A stretch of 64,000 nt of DNA from Plantago ovata (GCA_028274465.1 CM051456.1:66078753-66142752), one strand, 5' to 3'; positions 45,886 to 55,720 are shown, numbered from the stretch's first letter. Numbers and translations are program-made. Notes: generated by a model from the sequence alone, not told the origin.

Positions 45886-46262
45886 AAAAAAAAAAAAAGA
45901 AAAAAAAAACAGGTGCTCTCAAAATAAACAGGGGTACACACAAACAAAAAAAAAGTGTCCTAAAAATAAACAGGGGTACACACACAAAAAAGAAAAAACA
46001 AATGCCCTCAAAATAAACAAGGGTACACAAAAAAAAAAAAAACAAAAAAAAAAAACAAGTGCCCTCAAAATAAACAGGGGTACACAAAAACAAAAAATAA
46101 ACAAGTGCCCTCAAAATAAACAGGGGTACAAAAAAAAAAGAAAATAAAAAGTGCCCTCAAAATAAACAGGGGTACACAAAAAAGTGCATTCAAAATAAAC
46201 AAGGGTACAAAAAAAAATAAAAAAAAAGGTGCCCTCAAAATAAACAGGGGAACACAAAAAAA
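45886..46262 (+). repeat. Tandem array of about 8 units after integrase (element H)
   Basis: Units of about 32-50 bases: GTGCCCTCAAAATAAACAGG plus GGTACACAAAAA with A-runs of varying length. Copies start near 45,911, 45,955, 45,999, 46,060, 46,105, 46,150, 46,183 and 46,229. It lies in the non-coding 3' part between pol and the antisense gene. Confidence 0.9.
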
Positions 46263-46317
46263 AGTCTCCTGACCCGCATAAGTATAAACTGTGAACGGTG
46301 ACCACCAATGACATGTA

Positions 46318-46440
46318 CATGTGGCTAAACTGTTATCTTGCCCCACTAAAAGTATTTATAGTGGCTAAACTTTAAGTACTCCACTAAAGTCATCTGTAGT
46401 GGTTAAAATTTAAATACTCCACCTAATCTAGGGTGGTTAA
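46318..46440 (+). repeat. Short tandem repeat of about 38 bp, three to four copies
   Basis: GTGGCTAAACT / CCACTAAAAGTATTTATA, GTGGCTAAACTTTAAGTACT, GTGGTTAAAATTTAAATACT and a final TGGTTAAACTG. Each unit contains its own GTGG..CCAC inverted pair. Confidence 0.75.
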
Positions 46441-46740
46441 ACTGTGCACGACAACCCCACCCCCCCCCCCCCCATTCTTCTCCAACAAATGGAGTCGATT
46501 GAACTACGATTTGACTTGATCCTTTTTATGAAGGTACGTAGGCAACTTAGTTTATTCTAAGTCCAGTCATAAAACACCAAAGTTGTCTGTTTGTTTGTCC
46601 AAATGTTGCGCATATCTCAAAAACATACAAAAAGATAACATGGTGAAAATAAAGACGAATTTGTTATTAATTCAAAGATGACAATGTTTGTTACAAAAAA
46701 AAAAAAAAAGGAAGATAAATGCGACAATTTAGAAAAAGAA
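46441..46740 (+). other. Non-coding 3' region of element H
   Basis: A C-run of about 16 (46,458-46,473), then GATCCTTTTTATGAAGGTAC and GTAGGCAACTTAG, a string typical of Ogre/Tat 3' regions. No gene. Confidence 0.6.
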
Positions 46741-46747
46741 AGATATT

Positions 46748-47557
46748 CTAGAATGGCTTCAAGTTCTTCAACTCTTCATGGGCGACTTCAAGCTCTGCTC
46801 TTAAAGTGACCAATTTCTTCTTGGCTTCCTCGATTGGCTGAAAAGTATTGTTCAAATCGGCAGACTCGGTCTCCATCCTAGTAACATCAGCTTGTGCAAC
46901 TTGAAGGGCCTCTTTCTTAGTCTCCAACGATGCGTGAAGCTCCTTGATCTTCCGTTTGAAGGACTTGACTTTCTTTTCAATGGCCTTGATTTCATCAGAC
47001 TCTTTGGTTACCTTCGCCTTGGCTTCTTCGAGGCGAGCTACAGATTCAGTAACTTGTTTGGCAAGAAGTTCGTTAGAAGGCATATCAGCAACAAGAGACT
47101 TGGCAAAATCAAGTTCTGTTGCTTTCTCGAAAAATGAGTTGAGCAAGATTTCCAACTTAGAGACATCGACACCTTCGAAGCACTTCATTGAGTTCAAGAC
47201 AGCTGGAATTTCATCCTTTAAGGCCAATACATCTTCCAGAGGAGTTTCAACAATCTTTCCGCTAAGTTCCTTCCACATAAGATCAAGACATTTCTTCTGC
47301 CATGTTGATACAAATTTTCTGGCTTGAAAGACAGAGACAACAGAACAAGGAAGAACAACAGGGTTAGGAGCAGCAGAACAAGGAGATACATCTTCATTTT
47401 CAACAGGCACATGCGTTGCTTCAACAGGAGAGAAGATTTGCGAATCATGGGACTTATCCAAATCCACAACCTCTTGAGACTTATGACCAACACTAACGGT
47501 GGTCGATCTGTTATTTGCAAGCTGAGAAAGCCAACAACAATTGTTAGGTCCAGACAC
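46748..47557 (-). pseudogene. Antisense gene of H, C-terminal coiled-coil part
   Basis: A 269-residue minus frame. Residues about 75-150 contain WQKKCLDLMWKELSGKIVET and a short globular-looking segment. Residues 150-269 are heptad-rich (LEEAKAKVTKESDEIKAIEK, KSFKRKIKELHASLETKKEA), a long coiled coil. It lies downstream, on the minus strand, of the plant-mobile-domain frame at 50,600-49,272 and is probably its last exon. A similar helical tail ends the antisense gene of F. Function unknown; a structural or partner-binding role is inference only. Confidence 0.65.
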
Positions 47558-48024
47558 CTTACCAAAAAAAAAAAGAAGAATTCATGTAAAATACTACCTC
47601 TTCCGCAAAGTTGGCTAATGATGCTTGATGACTGGGAGTATCACCAGAAACATCATCATCTGCAAGTTAAGAAGCCTTTCTGCCTCTTCCAATGGCGGTC
47701 ACAATTGTTGCAACTTGCACTCCCCTCAGTAGTATCAGAAATAACATTTCTCTTACCTATTAGAAGGGTGACAGTTAGTGTAGAAACTTAAAAAAAAAAA
47801 AAAAAAAAAGTAACAATAAAAAAGTACCATTAGTAGCTACAGGAATATCTTCTGGCACAGAGTCTTCAAGCAGAGTCCTAACCACTTTCTTACCTACCAA
47901 TAAATCAAGGTTTCTTTCAAGGAAATCTCCACCAATCTTTAGCCACCAGTGTGGATAGGCTTCAGTATGATGCTTCTTGACGTTAAAGGTAACCCCAGGA
48001 AACCATGCTCTCGCATTGGATCTA
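47558..48024 (-). other. Part of the antisense gene of H, exon/intron limits unclear
   Basis: Contains A-runs (47,562-47,572 and 47,791-47,809) and short open stretches on the minus strand. I cannot place the splice sites with confidence. Confidence 0.4.
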
Positions 48025-48171
48025 TGTAACGATCCGACCCACTAATGGGCCGAGACCCGGCCCAACGGGCCGGAGAGGTTACTCCTGGGCGCTCTCCGGG
48101 GTAATATGCTGGCCCCACAGACCAACACGAGTTCTAATCCACGCACTTTGTCCTCACTCGTGCGCGCACTG

Positions 48172-48240
48172 GGAACTTCCCAGCGGGTCACCCATCCTAG
48201 AATTGCTCCAGAGGAAGCACGCTTAACTCTGAAGTTCTTC
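48172..48240 (-). other. 5S rRNA-like segment in the 3' LTR of Cassandra
   Basis: The minus strand has AACTTCAGAGTTAAGCGTGC, TT..GGAGCAATTCTAGGATGG and GTGACCCGCTGGGAAGTTC, matching the Pol III internal control region (box A, box C) of plant 5S rRNA with some changes. It is not a working 5S gene because the 5' half is missing. Confidence 0.88.
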
Positions 48241-48659
48241 TAGGTGAATTCCCGAAAAGAAAGGTGCACCTTGTTGATATGAGTAATGTTCTCAACCCCT
48301 TTAAGCCTCTGAAATCTGGGGCGTTACAATCACCCCTCTTAATTTGCGCAACGTCCTCGTTGCGCGCTGTCCCGATACCAACCATCCGTGCAGGATTCTA
48401 GAGGTGGCCCTACGGGCTCAAGAGGTGGCTCCCACCACCCATACAGTGTAGCACTTTGCCCCGTATGGCACTTAGCTCCTGCAGTTTCGGATAGTCCCGC
48501 TCTGATACCACTTGTAACGATCCGACCCACTAACGGGTCGAGACCCGGCCCAACGGGCCGGCGAGGTTACTCCTCGGCGCTCTCCAGGGTAATATGCTGG
48601 CCCCACAGACCAACACGAGTTCTAATCCACGCACTTTGTCCTCACTCGTGCGCGCACTG

Positions 48660-48720
48660 GGAACTTCCCAGTGGGTCACCCATCCTAGAATTGCTCCAGA
48701 ACAAGCACGCTTATCTTCTA
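48660..48720 (-). other. 5S rRNA-like segment in the 5' LTR of Cassandra, box A deleted
   Basis: Same segment, but about 11 bases are missing: the minus strand reads AGAAGATAAGCGTGCTT where the other LTR has CAGAGTTAAGCGTGCTT with more sequence before it. Box C (CTAGGATGGGTGACCC) is kept. Confidence 0.8.
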
Positions 48721-48883
48721 GGTGAATTCCCGAAAAAAAGGTGCACCTTGTTGATATGAGTAGCGTTTTCAACCCCTTTAAGCCTCTGAAATCTGGGACG
48801 TTACAATCTAGCTAGTGTAGAAGCTCTCCAAAATGATAAGCCTTCAGTTAGCGTAGCATTACGAAACATCGGATCTGCGATAG

Positions 48884-49285
48884 TATCAGGGATTTCTTGG
48901 TAGAAGCCAAACTGACGACTAAACCGATTAGGAGAATAAGGCTCAATGATGAAACGTTCACCTTCTCGAAGAGTGAGGAATGGTGACCGCACACTAGCAA
49001 AGTACTCACGCTCAAAAGGCTGAGTAAATTCACCATCATTATACAAGAAGTTGGTATGTTTCGACCCCACATGCTTCTACCAAGATATCAGGGATATCTT
49101 GGTAGAAGCCAAACTGACGACTAAACCGATTAGGAGAATAAGGCTCAATGATGAAACGTTCACCTTCTCGAAGAGTGAGGAATGGTGACCGCACACTAGC
49201 AAAGTAGTCACGCTCAAAAGGCTGAGTAAATTCACCATCAGTATACAAGAAGTTGGTATGTTTCGACCCCACATGGCAAGTCCAA
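48884..49285. repeat. 202-bp tandem duplication within the antisense gene of H
   Basis: TATCAGGGAT.TCTTGGTAGA at 48,884 and 49,086 starts two nearly identical segments ending GTATGTTTCGACCCCACATG. It duplicates coding sequence (FASVRSPFLTLREGERFIIE appears twice in minus frames). Confidence 0.9.
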
Positions 49286-50605
49286 TTTACAGAAGCTCCC
49301 ACATGGATTTTCTTACGGGCTTCTTTCGGAGAAAATGGTCTTGTACTTCCCTCACCGGAGAACTCTACCATAGCAGGACTACCTGATGATCGATATACTG
49401 AGCGATGAGTCTTGGAGTACTGAGCCAACCAACAATAGACAAAGTGAACAGGGAAAGGGCTATGCGATCGAGACGAATGCGCGGACTCTAAAATGTGGTT
49501 AAGGCCCCTATAGATAGATGCCAAGACAGGGACAGCCAAGCTCACAGGTCTTCCAGATGCCATCTTACTTGCTATCTTGAAAGTACTTGGGTGTATCATG
49601 CCAAGTTCTTTGATCGGAAGGACAAACGCGCATAGCCAAAGGAAAGATGTGCTGCCAAAAAAACCTCTGTTCTATGTCTTCTATTCACACCCAAACGATC
49701 AAAGAGAGATTCATCCATAGGGGTCCAATCAGTATGGCTTCCATAGTCACCAAGCGGGTAGTGGGTCACATTTGGAGGGTTCCTGTTCTTTTCCTTCCGA
49801 GGAGGGGGCCTGAAGTACTTCACTTCCTTGTTGCACCAAAAGCGAACCCATCTCTTTAAAGTAACTGAAGCGCTCGACTTGCCATCTTTATTAGTCTTCA
49901 ACAAATGGAATGCATGATAGAGAAAATGGCACGAGGTGTTGACAAATGCATCTCCCTTTTCATCAAATCCAGTAAGCTCCGCGGAACAAGGATTTACTTC
50001 ATCGTACAGGTCGCCTAATATAGGTAGAGACGCAAGGAATGACAAATCCCATAAAGTCAGTGAAACCTCGCCAGATGATGTATGGAGTGAGTTCGTCGTC
50101 GGGCACCAAGCTTCACACAATGCCTTCAGGATGTTGGAGTCAAAATCATACGTGAAGAGAGAAGCATTGACAACTTCACAGATTCTGGCACTGCGCAATG
50201 TCAGGCTACATCGACTCAATATATCTTCTGTCCACTCCCAATAGCCGGGAAGATAGCTGAACTCCCCCTTAACATGAAAAGTTTCGTCTTCCCAAGATAT
50301 CCCTTTCTCCAGAATGCGGCGCCCAAGAGTCTGAAACGGCGAGGTACTTGGTAACTCCCTGTTAGCACTATGGAGGACATATGTCTTGACCAAATTGCAC
50401 GAAGCGTCTCGGTGTTGCCGTGTCCATTCATCCATGCGGAGTGAAGTCACTAAAGCCGGCCGGGCCCTTGCATAACGTCCGATGAGCGGTGTACCAACTA
50501 GTATCTCCGTGCCCTTCTCTGTAGAATCACCTTCATCATCAAGTATCACCAAGGATTCAGAGCGAGATACGCTGGAAAGCAGTCTCCGGAAAAACACCAT
50601 CCTTC
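49272..50605 (-). pseudogene. Antisense gene of H: plant mobile domain (PMD)
   Basis: The start at 50,600 (MVFFRRLLSSVSRSESLVIL) follows an acceptor GGGATTTGCAG at 50,606. The frame to 49,596, then a shift to 49,599-49,272, gives the PMD (PF10536): SYLPGYWEWTEDILSRCSLT, EAWCPTTNSLHTSSGEVSLT, LWDLSFLASLPILGDLYDEV and, after the shift, VSLAVPVLASIYRGLNHILE. PMD proteins include MAIL1/MAIN of Arabidopsis and domains carried by Tat/Ogre elements as antisense ORFs. The frameshift at about 49,597, the 202-bp duplication and the Cassandra insertion make this copy a pseudogene. Role in the element is unknown. Confidence 0.82.
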
Positions 50606-51075
50606 CTGCAAATCCCAAAAATACAAAGGGAATTACCAACTGACAGCAGTAGTTCGCAGCAAGAAACCAAAAGTCAAGTTGATTTACTTAGCCCTCGTTG
50701 ACTACTTTGCCAACGCAATTCACAGAGACTATTAACTACAAAACTCCAAAGTTATACCTGTGCAAGCTTCACTGAACTACCGAATTTCGAACTCACAATC
50801 TCTGTTACCTCCAAACTGCAAGAAATCAAGAAGAAATTAGGGGATGGAGGAACAGGTACAGAACAGATGCGAACAGATGTTGTTTGAAGGATAAATCAGC
50901 ACAACCCAACAAGAAAAAGGAATAAGGCAAAAATTCAAGACTCAAACCACCATATACTGCGAAAAGATTAAGATAGAAATCACTACCTTAAGATCGTTGA
51001 AACGGGTCAAAACAGAGAAGAAAGCTAAGCTCTGCGTGTTGAGTGTCGAAGCTGTGAACGTGTTGAGATTTTCGC
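50606..51075 (-). other. 5' leader and introns of the antisense gene of H
   Basis: Minus-strand splice-like signals: acceptor TTTGCAG at 50,606, donor CACAG|GTATAAC near 50,757, and acceptor ATTTCTTGCAG near 50,818. No coding frame of note. Confidence 0.5.
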
Positions 51076-51086
51076 CCCTTTTTATA
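51076..51086 (-). promoter_or_regulatory. TATA box for the antisense PMD gene
   Basis: GTGCTATAAAAAGGGG on the minus strand, about 480 bases upstream of the chosen ATG. The sequence downstream looks like a spliced leader. Confidence 0.6.
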
Positions 51087-51217
51087 GCACAAAACAGAAG
51101 CTTAAACTTGGCAAGATTCGCTGCCAGAAAATCGAAAATCTTCATTTCCTTCATTTTTGATTCTTGGAGCTAAAGGCTTTCCATACTAGAAGGAATTAGA
51201 TCTTGAAAAATCTCTGT

Positions 51218-52622
51218 TGATGAACGTATTTTTGACGCGTTCATCTTGTCTTTTTTACCTTCTTTTGCTATCTTCTAGCCTTGTTTTTTGGTTAGTTTTG
51301 TAGAATAGTGTCACGTTTTGTGTTTTCTGCATTTTCAGGCACTTAGGTACGAAACGGCGTTTTTGGAGCTAAAAACGAGCCCTTTTGATGGAAAAGATGG
51401 CCCCGTTGAAGTTCCCCAATCTCCGTGGCTTGTTCGTGAGTGTTTGAGCATCAATAAGCATTGAGAAGGATGAGTCCAAGGCACCCGAGGGCCGTACGAG
51501 GGCAAAAAGATTGAGTTTGAAGACAAAAATCTGCACAGGAGCCAAGCTAAGCGCCTGGAATAGTGAAGCGCTCCGCTTCATTTTCCAGGAGCTTTGGCAC
51601 AGCAGCCAAGCGAAGCGCTTGGAGGGCCAAAGCGCTTCGCTTGCCAAGCGCTCCGCTTGGACTCTCCAAGCGGTCCGCTTGGCAGCGGTTACGTTTTCGG
51701 ATTTTCCTTCTTAGATCTGATCTTCTGTTACTTTTTGACATACTCTTGAACTGTAGCTTCGTTTTGGAGAGCTCCTAAGCCCCAAAACTCATAGAAAACT
51801 CAGATTACATTGTATTTTAGCTTGGATTAAAGGTTTTGGCATAGGATTGCATCCGTTGTTTCATCTACGGAGAGGTTTTCATCAATACCCACCGATTAGT
51901 GACAGCTTGGTGGCAACATTGTATCATTATCTCTTGTCTAATAGTTTGATTTGATGTATTCTATTTACAATTCATATGATTTGATGTCTATGTTGATGAA
52001 TATGAGTAGCTAAATCCTTTGTGTTGGTGGTAGAATGTAGAATATGCATGCTATAGGTTATGTTTATGCTTACATGAGATTGTGATTCAATCTTGCTGCA
52101 AATTCCTTCATATGATTCTTAGTTGCCTATAAAATATATTCGAATTGAGTATAGTGACAAACTCATGGTCAATGAAAGCTATAGGATTGTATGTTAGAGA
52201 TTTGCAGCATGCTAGATAAATGGTGTTAGTGACAAGCACCTCTAAAGTATTGATAGTGATCTTTTATGATGTGTGTCTTGAAAGTTACCTAGACGAGTTG
52301 CTTAGCAGACTTGATCGAAGGTTTTACGCACTGAACTTGTGAGCATATTCGTAACCCATGCATGTGTATTTGATTTCTACCACCAACCGTTTTCCAAACT
52401 TGATTACAACAATCTGATTTCTCGTTGCTTTGTTCAAAGAAAACGATTCTATAAACATTTGAACTCGTTGACTGAAATTACTAGCAAAAACCTCAAGCAA
52501 AGCCACGTTAGGTCCCGAGAGAACGACACTCGGGGACAACTTGCCATTGCACTCTAGTTTGTGTAGTGATAAGTGTTCTTAGGCTTTTAAACAAATTTAA
52601 TTGGTGAAAAACGACATCATCA
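51218..52622 (+). repeat. 5' LTR of element B
   Basis: TGATGAACG..CATCATCA. It carries the palindrome array CCAAGCGNNNCGCTTGG at 51,542-51,682. Its 3' end (CCCGAGAGAACGACACTCGG) resembles that of the A family only distantly. Confidence 0.95.
51542..51682. repeat. Palindrome array in the LTR of B (copy 1)
   Basis: Units: CCAAGCTAAGCGCCTGG, GTGAAGCGCTCCGCTTCAT, CCAAGCGAAGCGCTTGG, AAAGCGCTTCGCTTG, CCAAGCGCTCCGCTTGG, CCAAGCGGTCCGCTTGG. Same array in LTR 2 at 57,520-57,660. Confidence 0.93.
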
Positions 52623-52625
52623 ATT

Positions 52626-52643
52626 TGGCGCCGTTGCCGGGGA
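52626..52643 (+). other. Primer binding site, tRNA-Asp (element B)
   Basis: TGGCGCCGTTGCCGGGGA, an exact match to the complement of the tRNA-Asp 3' end, three bases after the LTR. Confidence 0.95.
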
Positions 52644-52765
52644 CTTAACTCCTTTGGTTGGTGTTTTTGTTTTGGTTTTTTCAGCCAACATCTCTTTTTT
52701 GTCTCATTTCTGTTTTTGTTTCTTTTTGCTTGAGATACTCACTATCTTGTATTTCAGGTGAGTGC

Positions 52766-54136
52766 ATGCCTAGAACCCGAACGGGTGGACCTATTATTGA
52801 ACCTTTTGTAGACGAGATCGATCGTTTGTTTCAAAGGAGAAGGAGGAATTTGAATCTCGAGTTTGAAGGAGTAGCATCTAGAGCTTCCACTTCCGGTATT
52901 CGGGAAGAGTCTTCTTCTTATCTTTTGGAGCCAATTCTTGAATCTGTTTACTTGGAAGGTGAAATGGCGGAGCGGCCTATACGTACACTTACTAAGCCTA
53001 CGGTTGGGGCTAGAGGACCAGCAATTGTCCTCAATGATGCCACAAGGAACTTGGAGATCAAGAATCACATGTTCCAACAACTTCCCAAATTCTATGGGAT
53101 GGCTAATGAGGACGTGATTGGGTTCTTGAATGAGCTCGAGAATTTTGTTCTCCATCTTGGGCGACTAGGAGCTGGTGTTACGGATGATGATCTCCGTTTG
53201 AAGGTCTTTTCTATGGGGCTAGGTGATCGTGCAAAGGCTTGGCTTAATACTTTGGAGGCCGGGTCTTTGACAACATGGGATCTTTGCTTTGATAAGTTCA
53301 TGGAGCGTTACTACCCCGCTTCCAAGACGATGGCTATGAAGAGCCAAATTAGCTCCTTCGAGCAGAGGTATGATGAGCCTTTCCACGAGGCCTATGATCG
53401 ATTCTTGGGGTTGCATCATCGATGCCCACATCACGGGTATGATAAAGGTCAACTTCTCCAATTCTTTTACAATGGTTTACATCCCGAGATTCAATCTCAG
53501 GTGGATAGTATTTGTGGAGGTAGTATGGGGGAGTTGCTTCCTTCTCAAGCTCAAGTGAAGCTGGACATGATGTACCGGAATTCCCAAAACCGGAATGTGA
53601 GGACTCGTGTGCTCCAAAAGGAGCAAAGAGGTGAGGCCAAGGTAGTGGTAGAACAAAATGCCTTCGATGGGTTCGCCCATGAAGTGAAACAAGCTTTGAG
53701 GCAAAGCGTTCCTTCTCCTTCTACGGAAGTTTGTGGTGTGTGCAAGAACTATGGGCACCCGACCTATTTATGCCGTTCTGAATTTGCTAGAGAGCAACAT
53801 ATCACGAACGATGTCTGTCAAGAAGTGTATGCTGCTGAGGGAGAGCAAGTAGTTGGAGATGTGAACTACGGGCAAGGATATGGCAATATGAGGCCACAAA
53901 ACCGTGGACCCCGAGGTGGGTACCAGAATCAAGGCAACCGTGGTTATTTCCATAACCCGGATCAATATGCCTATGGGCCTAATCAAGATAGAAGTCGTCT
54001 CAGCTATGGGACAATTGGTATGAAGGAGCACCGCCTTCTAATCCTACACCTCCACCTCAGGTTGCTAGTTCGGGGCCACAAGGTGGAGGGGTGCTTCCTT
54101 CACCTCTTATCTCTTCTCTCAACGATCTTGTGTTGA
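52766..54136 (+). CDS. gag of element B (Athila-like)
   Basis: The start at 52,766 (MPRTRTGGPIIEPFVDEIDR) is preferred to the earlier in-frame ATG at 52,658, which would add a hydrophobic leader from the LTR-proximal leader sequence. The core FQQLPKFYGMANEDVIGFLN, DRAKAWLNTLEAGSLTTWDL and CFDKFMERYYPASKTMAMKS is retrotransposon gag (PF03732-type). The zinc knuckle CGVCKNYGHPTYLC (C-x2-C-x4-H-x4-C) lies at about 53,730. A Gly/Arg/Asn-rich stretch follows. Sense continues in another frame from about 54,017 (WYEGAPPSNPTPPPQ), so the last 40 codons of this frame are probably off-frame. Confidence 0.9.
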   Translation: MPRTRTGGPIIEPFVDEIDRLFQRRRRNLNLEFEGVASRASTSGIREESSSYLLEPILESVYLEGEMAERPIRTLTKPTVGARGPAIVLNDATRNLEIKNHMFQQLPKFYGMANEDVIGFLNELENFVLHLGRLGAGVTDDDLRLKVFSMGLGDRAKAWLNTLEAGSLTTWDLCFDKFMERYYPASKTMAMKSQISSFEQRYDEPFHEAYDRFLGLHHRCPHHGYDKGQLLQFFYNGLHPEIQSQVDSICGGSMGELLPSQAQVKLDMMYRNSQNRNVRTRVLQKEQRGEAKVVVEQNAFDGFAHEVKQALRQSVPSPSTEVCGVCKNYGHPTYLCRSEFAREQHITNDVCQEVYAAEGEQVVGDVNYGQGYGNMRPQNRGPRGGYQNQGNRGYFHNPDQYAYGPNQDRSRLSYGTIGMKEHRLLILHLHLRLLVRGHKVEGCFLHLLSLLSTILC

Positions 54137-55071
54137 AGACAAATAAGTTTATGGAGCATTACCATCGTAATGAAGCTACTAACAATCAGCGGTTTGAGAA
54201 GCTTGAGGCTAGTAGTAGCAACCTCCATAAGAAGTTGCAAGAGTTGATAGATCGGGGAGCTAGTAGAGAGCAAGGAAAGTTTCCCGGGAACACGGAGAAG
54301 GCTATGGCCATAACCGTGGTGACTGATTTGCCCGTTGAGATCACGGTTGTGAGAGACAATGCACGAGTTGAGGTGCCAAGTTGCAAGATAACTGAAACTT
54401 GCAAGGTGAGTGAGGAGGTCGAGACTCCTAAGGTGGTTATGGAAGAGGAAGTTGTCGCACAATCTGATGCGATAGTTGAAGAGGTGAAAGAAAACTCATC
54501 GTCTGAGGATGAGATGGTGGATATGGTGGAAGTGCCCATCCAAGAGAGCTTCGATGTTGAAATCGGCTTGGGGAAGAAGGACGGAATAGTGGCAACTCTA
54601 GACACGGGAGCGGGTGTGAATGTTATACCCTTGAACGTGTATGAAGAGTCGGGTTTGTCTGGCTTGAGACCTATGAAATGCATGGTGCAATTAGCGGATG
54701 GGTCCATGAAAAAGCCGTTGGGTGTGATTGAGAACTTGGCGGTGAGGGTTGCCGGTGTAGTGGTGAAGACTAATTTCATCGTTATGCCTACATCTTCTGC
54801 TAAGCTCAAGGATGTGGTTCTCTTGGGTAGAGCCTTCGTCAACAAAGTGCGTATGGTCATAGACATGTATCGCCGAACATGTCACTTTGAGGTAAATGGC
54901 AAGCAACACACGTTGCGAGCCATTGTTAATTCATGTGCTTATGTTGATACTAACGAACTTGTAGAATTTTTTGGTCCACTTTATGTTCATCAAGATGTGC
55001 AGGGAATTGATGCTTTGAGAAGCAATTGGAGGGGGAAGTCTAGTACCCGAGGCGAAATCAATCCCGCATGA
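54017..55071 (+). CDS. gag C-terminus and protease of element B
   Basis: Open in the frame next to gag, with the first ATG at 54,091. It begins with the gag tail (SSLNDLVLKTNKFMEHYHRN and a coiled-coil-like segment), followed by an acidic linker. The retropepsin motif ATLDTGAGVNVIPLNVYEES is at about 54,594, and the closing DVVLLGRAFVNKVRMVIDMY at about 54,810 has the LGRxF motif of Athila-type proteases. The frame ends at 55,071 with no RT. It would cut gag. It is joined to gag by a one-base frame change near 54,016. Confidence 0.88.
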
Positions 55072-55257
55072 GTTGTGAAGAGTCGAGCTAACGACTTTTA
55101 AACGAAGGCGCTTCTCGGGAGGCAACCCGAGGTTGTATCTTTATTTGCTTTTGTAGTTGTGGCCTGTGTGTCTTTTGCCGTGATTAGTTTAGTCTAGTGT
55201 TTGTCTTGGTGCCTTAGGTGATTAAGATAGGAAAAAACATCGGAAATCTGGAAACAG

Positions 55258-55381
55258 AGCCAAGCGAAGCGCCTGGCAAGCCCAAGCGGTCCGCTTGGAA
55301 TTCATTCTTACTGGAATTTCAAGCGGAGTGCCTGGAGCCTCCCAAGCGCTCCGCTTGGCTCCCGCCAAGCGGTCCGCCTGG
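55258..55381. repeat. Internal palindrome array of element B
   Basis: Five units: CCAAGCGAAGCGCCTGG, CCAAGCGGTCCGCTTGG, TCAAGCGGAGTGCCTGG, CCAAGCGCTCCGCTTGG, CCAAGCGGTCCGCCTGG. This is the palindrome of its own LTR, placed 190 bases after the protease stop. Confidence 0.93.
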
Positions 55382-55555
55382 ACCCTGTACCCAGATTTTC
55401 CTCGTTTTTTCCATTCTTCTCACCTTTGCGCACCCGTTTTCACTTGTTTCTTGAGTCCTTTCAGGTACTACTCATATATAGGAGATTGGACACGAACCTT
55501 TATCTCAGGGAAGTGTACTTTCAATCCAATTTTTTCCTTTTCATTCAACTTTTCT

Positions 55556-55598
55556 TTGCTCGAGGACGAGCAAAAGTTTAGGTTTGGGGAGGGGGTAT
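55556..55598 (+). other. Central hairpin and PPT-like tract (element B)
   Basis: TTGCTCGAGGACGAGCAA (7-bp stem) followed by AGGTTTGGGGAGGGGG. It copies the arrangement directly before the 3' LTR (57,160-57,195). Confidence 0.8.
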
Positions 55599-55720
55599 TG
55601 GATTTTCAGTACTATATGCTTGTGTGGTTCGTACATGCCTGATTTTACTCAGGTTCATGTGATTTGTCGTGTTTTTTCAAATTTTTGCATGCATATCATC
55701 CATAGATTAGTTGTTGCACG

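Larger units (their letters stand above)
48025..48805 (-). mobile_element. Cassandra TRIM retrotransposon
   Basis: 781 bp with LTRs at 48,025-48,328 (304 bp) and 48,513-48,805 (293 bp), TGTAAC..GTTACA in both readings. Perfect TSD ATCTA on both sides (48,020-48,024 and 48,806-48,810). The minus strand carries the iMet primer site TGGTATCAGAGC (48,499-48,510) next to the 5' LTR, and a PPT-like AAGAGGGGTGAT next to the 3' LTR. The LTRs contain a segment like the 3' half of 5S rRNA: AGTTAAGCGTGCTT and CTAGGATGGGTGACC. 5S-bearing LTRs define Cassandra. No coding capacity, as expected. Confidence 0.95.

Noticed and set aside
45851..46346. Minus frames reading CVPLFILRA repeats, membrane-like
   Set aside because: They are the reverse reading of the A-rich tandem array; all three frames are open for the same reason.
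48150..48240. A functional 5S rRNA gene
   Set aside because: Only the 3' half is similar, it lies in matching LTRs with TSDs, and Cassandra explains it.
54186..54866. 226-residue minus frame opposite the protease of B
   Set aside because: Opposes a recognisable retropepsin; a threonine/serine-rich shadow of acidic coding sequence.
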